A stretch of 64,000 nucleotides of DNA. Source: Smittia aterrima. Taxonomy: Eukaryota; Arthropoda; Insecta; Diptera; Chironomidae. The notes beneath the pieces are model-generated. The model worked only from the letters and a program-made list of their open reading frames with translations, was not told where the DNA came from and did not search any database. Positions 48,523-57,583 of the stretch are shown piece by piece (position 1 is the stretch's first letter; every line of letters starts with the position of its first letter). A program made the translations under genes and the position numbers. The stretch spans positions 23,684,001 through 23,748,000 of the forward strand of contig CP093831.1 of assembly GCA_033063855.1 (NCBI GenBank), in the 5' to 3' direction.

Positions 48523-49658
48523 ATGCAGAAGTTTATAAATTTACAGTTTTTGCTTAGTTTAGCCATCTTTAGCGCTTCTCTTGGCCTCGTTGCGCCGAAA
48601 GTGATCACGCTGAATGAAGATAACTGGGATCAGTTGCTGAATGGAAAGGAATATATGGTAGAATTGTGAGTTTTTCATTTAAACTGCGGCTTTTTCTTAT
48701 AACGTGACTCACGAAAGGAATGTCGCAGGAAAAATAGTTGAAGAGAGACGTTCTTTGTGCTTCATGAATATTTAATCGAACACTTCCTTGACCCATATCA
48801 CTAATTGAGTGTTTTTGCTTCTTTTAGTTATGCGCCTTGGTGTCCAGCGTGTAAGAACCTAGAACCAGTTTGGAATGATTTCGGATCTTGGAGCGATGAT
48901 CTGTCAATTAGCGTCGCGAAAGTTGATGTCGTGTAAGTTGAGCAAAAGTACGTGGAGCGTTCAATGGAACTTATTTTATTTTATTATTTTAGCGACAATC
49001 CTGGACTTTCTGGAAGATTCTTTGTGACTGCTCTCCCAACGATCTTTCATGTCATCAACGGAGAATTCCGTCGTTACACTGGATCTCGCGACATGAACGC
49101 TTTCATGACATTCGTTGAAGAGAAGAAATGGCAATCAATCGATAAAATTGACAGCTGGAAGAGACCCGACAGTTATCCAATGAGCATTCTTTCTTGGTTC
49201 TTCAGATTGTCTCACTTCTTGAAGGTAAACTTTGGCATTCTTTCCATTCTAACTTAGTTCATCACATTTCTCGACAGGAGTTGAACAACACAATGCTGAA
49301 AGATTACGGAATGCCAACATGGGCTAGCTATGGACTCTTCGCTATCGTCACAATCATTCTTGGCAGCCTCGTTGGACTTCTCCTCGTTTGTATCATTGAC
49401 TTCATTTGCCCACAAAAGCCAATGCAACGTCAAAGTTTCTCAGAAGTTCAAGCGAAAGAAAAACTGATAAGACGATCCAATGAAGCGATCAACGAAGACC
49501 TTGTTGATGACACTGGTGCCGATCAGGACGATGACACATCAGATGCTGAGAAGAATTCAGGAAGCGATGATGAAGAGGAGGAAGAAGAAGATGAGAAGGA
49601 ACCATCGCCAAAGGGCAGCCCAGATGTCAGGAAACGTCGTACACGCAAAGCTGATTAA
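48523..49658 (+). CDS. TMX1: Thioredoxin-related transmembrane protein, TMX1 type
   Basis: Four exons, 48523-48665, 48828-48932, 48993-49224 and 49278-49658, join in phase to 286 residues. A signal peptide (about 1-23, MQKFINLQFLLSLAIFSASL) precedes a thioredoxin domain with the active site WCPAC (Cys53, Cys56), identical to that of vertebrate TMX1, and the cis-proline loop TALPT. A single membrane span (about 175-200, YGLFAIVTIILGSLVGLLLV) is followed by a cytosolic tail with a long acidic run and a basic end, RKRRTRKAD. TMX1 is an ER membrane protein disulfide isomerase acting preferentially on membrane-bound substrates. An in-frame ATG at 48391 would put 44 polar residues before the signal peptide and is less likely. 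Confidence 0.93.
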
Positions 49659-50319
49659 CTCACAAATGATCACTGCGAATTCACGTCTTTGTTTCACGGT
49701 TGATGATGTTTCAGCATTCAACTCTTTCCACTCAGCTTTATGGCAAATGCAACGAACTTAAATCTCTTTCTCCAGTGACTTTTGTTTCAAGTCGAAGCGC
49801 ATGCGAGCCACGCGTGCAAATATTTTTTTAGATAATTTTTTGCGCAACTAATTTTCTCCATACTTAAATTCTATTTCACGCCTCATGATTTCATTCGAAA
49901 CGTGATATAAACAACTTACGATTTAACAAGATATCACTAACACTCTCACTGAAGATTGAAGCAGCAACAGCAGCACAATTTGATAAAGACTTTGGATGGA
50001 ACGAAGATCAAAGACTTTAATCGTTTTTAAGAATTCTGTAAGACTTGCGCGTGAAAACAAAATCTTAGCAGTTAAGAAATTTGTTAAATAATTAAACTGA
50101 AACGATTAAAAAATTTGAATGTCTAGCTCAAGGTTTTTCTTTTACAAATTTTTCCAGAAAAAGATTTTTTTTTTGTTTTGTTGTTTCCGTCTCGGAAACT
50201 CCGAGTGCGACGACCGTTTGAACTTGGAGCAGTAAAGAAAGTGATCCTTGAAGTATAAAAATTTATTTATAGCAAACAAATTTCTTTTTAAGTGATTGAC
50301 AGTCAGCGACTGAGAGAGC

Positions 50320-50346
50320 GGCGCAGGTGAAAGATTAATTGGACTT
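50320..50346 (+). repeat. Direct repeat copy 1 (donor plus intron start)
   Basis: GCGCAGGTGAAAGATTAATTGG followed by ACTTT. It matches the copy at about 50659-50685 with one mismatch in the core. CAG followed by GTGAA looks like a splice donor, and an acceptor (TTACTTCTTTAG) comes about 45 nt later. Confidence 0.6.
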
Positions 50347-50658
50347 TAATATTTTATTACTTCTTTAGACGTGGATACGTTCTCGACCTTCTTCTTGATA
50401 AGTTTTGTGATAAAAAGTTCAGTGATCTTGAAGAACCGCGAAAAGTATAAATTGCTCCATCCTGAGCTTGACGCTAAGAATTTCAACAAAAACTTTTCCG
50501 ACATTGACGATTCGAGAAGGAAGAAAAGGTAAATGATACCATTGGCAACAAGCAGAGTTGCAGTCTTGATATTGATGATGTCCAGGACCTCGATTTATTT
50601 CCAATGTTTCTTAAGCAATTCTCGCATGTCGCATATTAAGATTGTAAACGCACAGAGC

Positions 50659-50685
50659 GTTCCAGGTGAAGGATTAATTGGACTT
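50659..50685 (+). repeat. Direct repeat copy 2 (donor plus intron start)
   Basis: TTCCAGGTGAAGGATTAATTGG followed by ACTTT, about 340 bp after copy 1. It is preceded by a similar AGAGCG word, which suggests a local tandem duplication of an exon-intron junction. Confidence 0.6.
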
Positions 50686-50778
50686 TCCACTTGTTTTTAA
50701 AATTCTCGATTTATTTACTTAAAAAAACAATATCACAGCTTTAAACTTTCTCAAACTTTCGGTTAAACAATAAACAAA

Positions 50779-51767
50779 TTATTTTCGTATCCCATAATAA
50801 ACGTATTGACTACAAAAGTCTGTCGCACCGTCTTCATTGGAACAACATAAAGCGAAGACATCGTTCTTCTCACAGATCTTCTCGCACCTTTGACAAAGCT
50901 CGTTCAGATCCATGTTCTGTGTGCATTTCTCGATTCGATTGTCTTCGACTGACTCATCGTAAGCCTTTTGAAAGCCAATCGATTGAAGTTTATTAGATTT
51001 TTGCGTCGATGGTCGGCACGTAACTGTCGTTGATATCAGCAGAAGTACTAGCGATGAGATGATCATAATGTGTCTGCGTGCCTGGAATGTGACACAGAAA
51101 AGAGGAATGATTAAAACGAATGTTGCCAAAATATGTTCACGTCTTATCAAGATATTTATGTCTGTCTGAGGCCCGTCCCTCTAATCTCTCAAAAAAATTC
51201 CGTTTTTTCGTTCCTTATCACATTTTTTGCTTTATAATCATCTGATCATGCATTCGATCGGTGAAATGGCAAAGTCTAATTACTCATTGACATGATAAGA
51301 GCGCTCAACTCTTTCCACAAAAATCGAAACGAAAATCGCTTCACGTGAAACTTATCTAGATTTTTTACAATCGAGGTTGAAAGCACGTGCAGCGAAATGA
51401 CACACAATTGTTGAGTAACTGTCGACTAGACATTTCGTGAGTGATTGAATGAGTTCGAAAGATCAAAAGTCCAAAAAGGAATTTTCTAGACAAACAATCG
51501 ACATAATTTCGCAGAAAGAAATAAATTTCTTTTAATTGAGACAGACATTACGTGACAAGATAGCAATGAAAATAATTCCTGGGTCTTTGCCACTGAGATT
51601 ACAGAACTTGTATACAAACAACTTTATGGCCTCGGAATTTTCACCTAATTTACTTTTTGACTTAGATTCGAAATGAGATTTCCTTGTTTTTGTTTTGATT
51701 TAATTCAACGTGGTCAACGAGTGAGAGATTGTTTACTCACCGGAGCTCTAAATCCTTGATATTTCAT
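50779..51767 (-). CDS. Small secreted cysteine-rich protein, unknown family
   Basis: Two minus-strand exons, 51741-51767 and 50779-51081, join in phase 0 with a good donor (CCGGTGAGT) and acceptor (CACATTCCAG) to 109 residues. The N-terminus is a basic leader (MKYQGFRAPARRH) followed by a hydrophobic core (IMIISSLVLLLISTTVTC), a typical signal peptide. If translation starts at the internal ATG 51066 the protein is 95 residues and still secreted. The mature part has a linker and then seven cysteines in a spaced pattern (KC, LC, RC, IC, CC, FC) ending in YVYYGIRK, suggesting disulfide bonding. TCAGTT about 20-30 nt upstream of the ATG fits an initiator. It resembles neuropeptide-precursor or small extracellular ligand designs, but I do not recognise the family. 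AATAAA follows the stop by about 64 nt. Confidence 0.72.
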
Positions 51768-52156
51768 ATTTGCGATTGATTTTTTGTACAATGTTGCTAA
51801 CTGACTTCTCTTCAGGTTCACAAAGTTTGTATTGTGATAAATTTAAATTAAAAATGTTTTCTTGCTCTGATTTATTTTCACTTTTCCTAAATTTCCTTAT
51901 TTACTGAAATTTATTTTTCAGTTTTTCACTTTTCCTTTCATATAAAAAAATTTTGTTTAGGGAAATGTTGAAGTTGCTTCTTAAATTTTCAAGAGATGAC
52001 TAACAAAGCGGCTCACGAATTACAAAGTTTATAAGGAACACAACTCTCTCAGTTCGTAGACATTCACAGAACCGATTTCTCATTTTTATCAGCGAGCCGA
52101 GTTCTGATCGTCTTTGCTTCGTCTACTAAGCTTCTACAAAAAAAAATCATTAAAAA

Positions 52157-52450
52157 ATGTCAGGTGCTTATCACTCAGACGTTTTAATCAACCAAAAGAA
52201 GATGAAAGCGGAAAGGAGGAGTTGAGAGTCATAGAATTTAAAGATATTGCAGCAAAAAATTATCTCAATAAGCTTTAATTCGTGTCGTATCTAAAGTTCA
52301 ATCACTTAAATCTATTGCCTTTGTAAAAAAGCTGAAACGTGAAAATTACAAAAGTTAATTATTGTGTTGCATCATCTGACGATTCCAGACGATCCTGAAT
52401 CGCTCGAGCATCCGGTAAGCAACTTCTCAGTTGTCAACGCCAATCTTTAG
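52157..52450 (+). pseudogene. Possible remnant of a small gene
   Basis: An AAAAATG start gives only 22 codons. Another frame is open over the same bases and ends EELRVIEFKDIAAKNYLNKL; a third then reads SLKSIAFVKKLKRENYKS; a last stretch contains IPDDPES. Fragmented coding-like sequence downstream of a plausible promoter suggests frameshift decay. Alternatively it is chance in AT-rich DNA. No homolog recognised. Confidence 0.22.
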
Positions 52451-52714
52451 GCATCATACGATTGTTATGAAATTATAACGAACGTCAATGTCTTCTTTTT
52501 CATAAAGTTTTTAATCAACTTAGTAACAAATGTTTTTGAAAAATATTTTCATATAAATTTTTTCATAAATAAAATTTGTGATGACAAATAATAATTAACA
52601 AAAGCCAATGTCTTTGATGAAACTTCTCAAAAGTTTTCATCATTAAAAATCACAGAGAGGGAATTCTTCGGGAGAAAGAAATCCCCATCCACTCGTTTCT
52701 TGTAAAATTGCGAG

Positions 52715-52752
52715 CGCTTTTAAAGCGAGATCTTCGCATTGCTCTTCTCAGT
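52715..52752 (+). promoter_or_regulatory. Core promoter of DM9 gene 1 (TATA-like plus initiator)
   Basis: TTTTAAAG at 52715-52722 and TCAGT at about 52748-52752, roughly 30 bp apart and about 20 bp upstream of the ATG at 52771. Confidence 0.5.
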
Positions 52753-52770
52753 CTGGTTTTCATAATCAAA

Positions 52771-53337
52771 ATGGAGAGAACAGTAATTTCTTTGGTTCTG
52801 TTTGTAGCAGCAATCGCATTTGTAAGCGCCGAGTGGATTGCAATGGATCCATCGAAAGATCTTCCACGCGATTGTCATATTGGCGGCAACGAGGACACAA
52901 TCACCTATCGTGGATCTCTTCACGTCGGAAGAAAACAAATTGGAGACGAACTTGTTATTGGAAAAGTCATTGACAGTTGGAAGAGCGGATATTGTGAGTC
53001 AAAATATTAATAAAATGTTTATAATAATTTTAAAATTAAACTTCTTCTTTAAGTTCCTGTAAATGGCGTTGAGCATTGGTCTGATCGCTACGAAGTTCTC
53101 TGTGGTGGCTCAATCAGTTGGATCTCAATTAAAAATTATCCAGGAAATCTTGTCAAGAAGAATTTTGCTGTTGCTGGCCATGCAGGAAACGATGAACCAT
53201 TTTTCGTTTGCCGCGGATCTGTCAATGGGGCTCTCATTCCTGGAAAATATTACATTCCGACAAGTTGTTGTTATGTTGCAGTTAACGGCAAAGAAGTTTG
53301 TGCTGATGATCCTCATGCTCTTAAGCAATGGTATTGA
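52771..53337 (+). CDS. Secreted DM9 (DUF3421) repeat protein 1
   Basis: Exons 52771-52993 and 53054-53337, joined in phase 1 across a 60-nt intron, give 168 residues. The signal peptide (MERTVISLVLFVAAIAFVSA) is clear. The mature protein is two DM9 repeats: the first includes YRGSLHVGRKQIGDELVIGK and ends near the intron (DSWKSGY), the second includes FFVCRGSVNGALIPGKYY and ends VAVNGKEVC. DM9 repeats are common in insects; some members in other invertebrates bind mannose-containing glycans, and insect members are linked to gut or infection responses. A secreted lectin-like role is a family-level inference. AATAAA follows at 53341-53346. Its paralog lies at 59.9-60.5 kb. Confidence 0.85.
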
Positions 53338-53774
53338 GAAAATAAAATTAATTGACTTAACGAAATAATTTCAGAATAATTTCTGCAGAATCGATGTTTA
53401 AGACTCAGATGAACTAAAAAAGGAACAAAAAATATTTTAAACCGTTTGAGTTGTACGATTTGCTTTAATGAGTATTTCAACTATTAATTTTATTACTTTA
53501 ATTTTATTACGGTCATCCTGTTTTCAGACGGAGAACAAGACAATTTATGAATTTAATGAGGACAAGCAATCTTATTGAATGTTAGTTACTCCTACTAAAA
53601 TTGTTCAGGTAAAAAAGGAAATCATTTGACTGAAATGTTAGTTCGATTAGACTCGTTGAGTAGGAAAGTTGAAATATAGTTTTCTTTGCTTGCTAAAAAT
53701 TTCAAATCTTTTGAGAAAAAAATTCTTTTAAAGCAAATTTTCTTTTTGAAATTTTAACATTAGATTACAAGAAA
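53338..53774 (+). other. Upstream region of F-box gene 1 (duplicated)
   Basis: Contains a segment (about 53500-53550) with TTATTACGGTCATCC and TTTTCAGACGGAGAA that recurs before F-box gene 2, then TTCAGGTAAA and GTTCGATTAGACTCGTTGAG words that also recur. No separate gene. Confidence 0.55.
53515..53540 (+). repeat. Promoter-proximal duplicate, F-box unit 1
   Basis: GTCATCCTGTTTTCAGACGGAGAA, matched by ATCATCCTTTTTTCAGACGGAGAA near 55597-55620. TCAGAC may be the initiator of both genes. Confidence 0.6.
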
Positions 53775-55352
53775 ATGAATCAAAAGCAATTAAATGATCT
53801 GCCAGAGGAGATCTTGTTGCAAGTGTTTAAAAAGATGGATTTCAAAACTTTGTTGAAATCATCTCTCGTTTGCCGAAAGTAAGTTTCAACTGTTTTCGAT
53901 AATTGATCTTGACTAAATTTTATTTTCTTTAGATGGAATGAAATGATAGAAGAGAACTCAGCGATCATGAAGAAGATCGAACTTAATTTTAATCTTTCTC
54001 TTCTTTCACGAGGGTTGCCAGAGAAATTTAATCGCAAATATCGATCGATCAGCATAGCAACCTTTAATAATGAATTTAATTGGAAACTACTAGAAAGTCA
54101 AGCTTCACACGTGAGAAATCTTAAAATATATGGCTACTATGACAAGAGAAATTTCGAGAAGCTACTTGCGTCGATGACGAATCTTGAGACGTTGAACTTT
54201 AAGTTTTGTTCAAATTGTGAAATCGATCTCACTCATAATAATCACCTGAAAAAGTTGATCCTGCAGTTCTGCAAGCATTGCAAAGTAAGTCGAATAAGTT
54301 AAAACAAATATTGAACTTCATTGATTTTATTAAAAACTTTTTACTTATTTCAGATTTTGGAATTTCCTGAGACACCTCAATTGACATATTTATATATAGA
54401 GCATTACTCTTATGAATTGATCTCATTTCTGTCTCGTCAGAAATGTCTAGAGGACCTTACAATTCACCATGACGATAGAGTCTATTCCAACATTAATTTA
54501 GAGGCCTTGCAAGCGATTCAATTTCCTCTGAAGAAGCTTACCATTGATGGATATGAATGGTTAGGTTCAGATGAAAACTTATTGCTCTTCATGAACAAGT
54601 TTGCCGGTTCTTTGGAAGAAGTTTATTTTGGATATAAATTTATCCATAACAGAGTCCCAGAATCAGTTTACAAGATGATTTTCAAAAAGTTCCGCAAACT
54701 GAATACGCTGAGTGTTAACTTCGATTACGCACCAAAAGAAGAATCATTTTATTACAATCTGAATACAAACCTGTCAGTCCAGAAGCTGATCCTTCATCGC
54801 ACCAATTTTACCGACGGCTTGACAACTGTTTTGATCAAGGTCAAAGGATTCATCAGCAAACTTCCAAATCTTCGAACTCTGTTTCTTAACATTCCAGATT
54901 TTTCAAAGGAGCTAATGATGTTCATCGCCAACAATCTCAAAATGCTCAAGGAATTTGAAGTCTTTAACATTTCTGATGAAGTTTTTGAGGGATTGAACAT
55001 TCCAAGTTTAAAAACGTTCACAATTCAGAATTTCAAACACAATAACCTACAACAAATGGTCAGAGCAATGCCGAACATTGAAGAATTTAAAATTGATAGG
55101 TTTTGTGGCGAGGATGAAGAGAACATCGAAATCATAGCTGAAGGTTGGCCTAAGTTGAAACACGTCAAGTTTGGATATGGATTCAAGGCTCGTAAGGAAA
55201 TCTTCAAACAGTTCCTGAAAAACTGCAAAGACTTGAAAACTATAAAAATCTACAAAAGTGCATTCAAGTCAAAATACGAAAAAAGAAAAGTTTTGCGCGA
55301 AGTCGAACGAGATGGATTCAAAATTATTGTTAATGATTTTTTGGAAATTTAG
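53775..55352 (+). CDS. F-box and leucine-rich repeat protein, tandem copy 1
   Basis: Exons 53775-53878, 53933-54284 and 54354-55352 join in phase (introns 54 and 69 nt) to 484 residues. The N-terminus is an F-box (LNDLPEEILLQVFKKMDFKT, then SSLVCRKWNEMI), split by intron 1 within CRK-WN. The rest is a chain of irregular leucine-rich repeats (MTNLETLNF, HLKKLIL, CLEDLTI, LPNLRTLFL, MPNIEEFKI, CKDLKTIKI). F-box/LRR proteins are substrate receptors of SCF (Skp1-Cul1) ubiquitin ligases; the LRR part binds the target, unknown here. AATAAA lies at 55524-55529. Intron positions and phases equal those of copy 2. Confidence 0.9.
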
Positions 55353-55596
55353 CAAAGATTCAGTCATTTAGATCTGAATTATTTTTAAAAACAATTTGAG
55401 ACTTTAACACTGAAACATATTTCTCTTCTAACAAAATTATTTTGGATTGTTTTTTTTAGTTTCTGACGATCAGAGATGACAAATTGATTTCCATCTTTAA
55501 ATGAATAATAATTGAAAATGGGAAATAAAGTCGACATGAAAGTAAAATAACGTTAATTATCATTTCAATACTTTTATTGTTTTAGTTTCATTACGA

Positions 55597-55622
55597 TCAT
55601 CCTTTTTTCAGACGGAGAAATA
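55597..55622 (+). repeat. Promoter-proximal duplicate, F-box unit 2
   Basis: Partner of 53515-53540. It is followed as in unit 1 by TTCAGGTAAA and a GTTCGAT...GTTGAG stretch before the ATG. Confidence 0.6.
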
Positions 55623-55765
55623 ATTAAGGTTCCACCAAATGCTAGGTAGTTCAACTGAGCTAAGATTATTCAGGTAAATTTATTTGTCTCCGAATCGAGA
55701 ATCTCAATTTAGTTCGATAAGTGTCGTTGAGAAGAAAAGACGTTCAATATTCTTCAGAGAAAAAA

Positions 55766-57392
55766 ATGAGTGAGAAACAATTAAATGATTTGCCCGAGGA
55801 GATTTTGTTGGAAGTGTTCAGAAAGATGGATTTTAAAACTTTGATGAAATCTTCGCTCGTCTGCAGAAAGTAAGTTCAAATTTATTGTTTCATGAGTGAT
55901 AGATACTTAATCAAGTTTTAATATTTTCTTTCAGATGGAATGAAATGATCGAAGCGAACTCAGCAATTATGAAGAAAGTGATGCTCGATGTTAGTTTCCG
56001 TAAAATAATTATTCCAAAGCCGCAGGATCTAACTCGCAAATATCAATCGATCAAGATATACGGAAACTATTGTGAATTTAATTGGAAACTCCTAGATTGT
56101 CAAGCTTCACGCTTGAGAAATCTTGAAACTTATTGCCGCACATTTATTATAAACGAAGTCAAGACAAATTTCAACAAGTTTCTTGCGTCGATGACAAACC
56201 TTGAGACGTTGATCGTGAGGACTATGCTTAGTATGAACTGTAGCAGTGAAATTATTGTTGATCTTAGTCGAATGAATAATCTGAAGTCGTTGTCACTGGT
56301 GTTTAATTTTATTAGCGTAAGTCGAGTTTGAAATATTTCTCCTAAATTTTTCTTAACTTTAAATTTTTATTCCAGATCTCGAGTTTCCCAGCAACGGCTC
56401 AGCTGAAGAGTTTAAATCTCAGATTTTCACCGGATTACATTTCTATTGAGAGTTTGATTGATTTTCTGGCTCGTCAGAAAAGTCTTGAAAATCTTACAAT
56501 TCACCTTGACGATAGAATCAATACCAAAATTAATTTAAAGACTTTGCAAGCGATTCAATTTCCTCTGAAGAAACTTTCAATGTATAATAATAAGTGGTTA
56601 GGCTCAGAAGAAAATTTATTGCTCTTCATGAACAAGTTTGTGAATACTTTGGAGGAACTTGAGATCATAACTGGATTCCCAGCATCAGTTTACAAGTTGA
56701 TTTTTAACAAATTTCACAAGCTGAAAACATTGGAGGTTTCTCTCGATGATGCGCCTAAAGAACGTTCATTTTACATGAATCTTCGTCCGAACTTGTCAGT
56801 TCAGAAGTTGAATATTTTTGACGTCGATCGTAGTGTCGAGCTGACAACTGAATTGCAAATAATTAAAGGATTCATCGGCAAACTTCCAAATCTTCAAATT
56901 CTGGTTCTATTCATTAAAAATCTTCCAAATGAGATAATGATGTTCATCGCTAGCCATCTTAAAATGCTAAAGGAATTTTATGTCAATGATCTTTCTGATG
57001 ACGCTTTCGATGAAGTGAACATTCCAAGCTTGAAAACCATAATAGTCTTATCTCTCTATGACAAGAAACCTCAAGATTGGAAAAAAGTCGTCAGAGCAAT
57101 GCCAAACATCGAAGAATTTATAATTGAGGAGTTTGACGTCAAAAGCATTTTAAAAGAAGAGAATATCAAAATCATCAGTGAAGGTTGGCCGAAGCTGAAA
57201 CACGTCACGTTCGGAGATGGATTCAAGGCTCGTAAGGAGATCTTCGAACAGTTCCTGCAAAATTGCAAAGACTTGAAAACTGTGGTAATCTCCAAGAAAG
57301 CATTCGAGTCAGATTCCGAGAAAGAAGAAATTTTGCGCGAAGTCAAACGAGATGGATTTCGATTCATTATTAATGATTACGAGGAGTATTAG
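55766..57392 (+). CDS. F-box and leucine-rich repeat protein, tandem copy 2
   Basis: Exons 55766-55869, 55935-56316 and 56376-57392 join in phase to 500 residues. F-box at the N-terminus (LNDLPEEILLEVFRKMDFKT) is almost the same as in copy 1. Divergence rises along the LRR region, where copy 2 has insertions around residues 85-125. Stretches such as TLQAIQFPLKKL, NLLLFMNKF, EGWPKLKHV and DGFKARKEI remain shared. This is the expected pattern for recently duplicated SCF receptors that keep Skp1 binding and change substrate choice; the latter is inference. AATAAA at 57516-57521 faces the 3' end of the convergent DRC5-like gene. Confidence 0.9.
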
Positions 57393-57550
57393 AAAATTGA
57401 TGATTCTTTAATTGGAAATGCCACCAAATGTTCATTCTGTTAGAGTTTAACCCTTTGCTTGTATTATAGATTTTATGTTAAAACGAACGAGACAAACTCA
57501 CAATTTAAAACTGAAAATAAAATGATCGTTCATCGTTAAGATTTTTAAGT

Positions 57551-57556
57551 TTTATT
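57551..57556 (-). terminator. Polyadenylation signal of the DRC5-like gene
   Basis: TTTATT on plus, AATAAA on minus, 28 nt past the stop at 57584. The plus-strand signal of F-box copy 2 (57516-57521) is only 30 bp away, so the two transcripts probably overlap at their 3' ends. Confidence 0.55.
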
Positions 57557-57583
57557 TTAATTGTAGATTACAATTTTGATAAT

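Larger units (their letters stand above)
49659..50778. other. Intergenic, TMX1 3' side; duplicated exon-like block at 50.3-50.7 kb
   Basis: Includes the TMX1 3' UTR, for which I see no clear AATAAA. Between 50320 and 50690 lie two copies of CAGGTGAARGATTAATTGGACTTT and, between them, two exon-like open segments with intron-type borders on the plus strand. A minus AATAAA for the next gene is at 50710-50715. Confidence 0.4.
51768..52770. other. Intergenic with a possible decayed gene at 52.03-52.46 kb
   Basis: A TATA-like TTATAAG at about 52030 and a TCAGTT initiator near 52049 precede short protein-like stretches in several frames between 52157 and 52450. None is longer than about 35 codons. 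The first 200 bases contain the promoter of the minus-strand Cys-rich gene. Confidence 0.35.
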
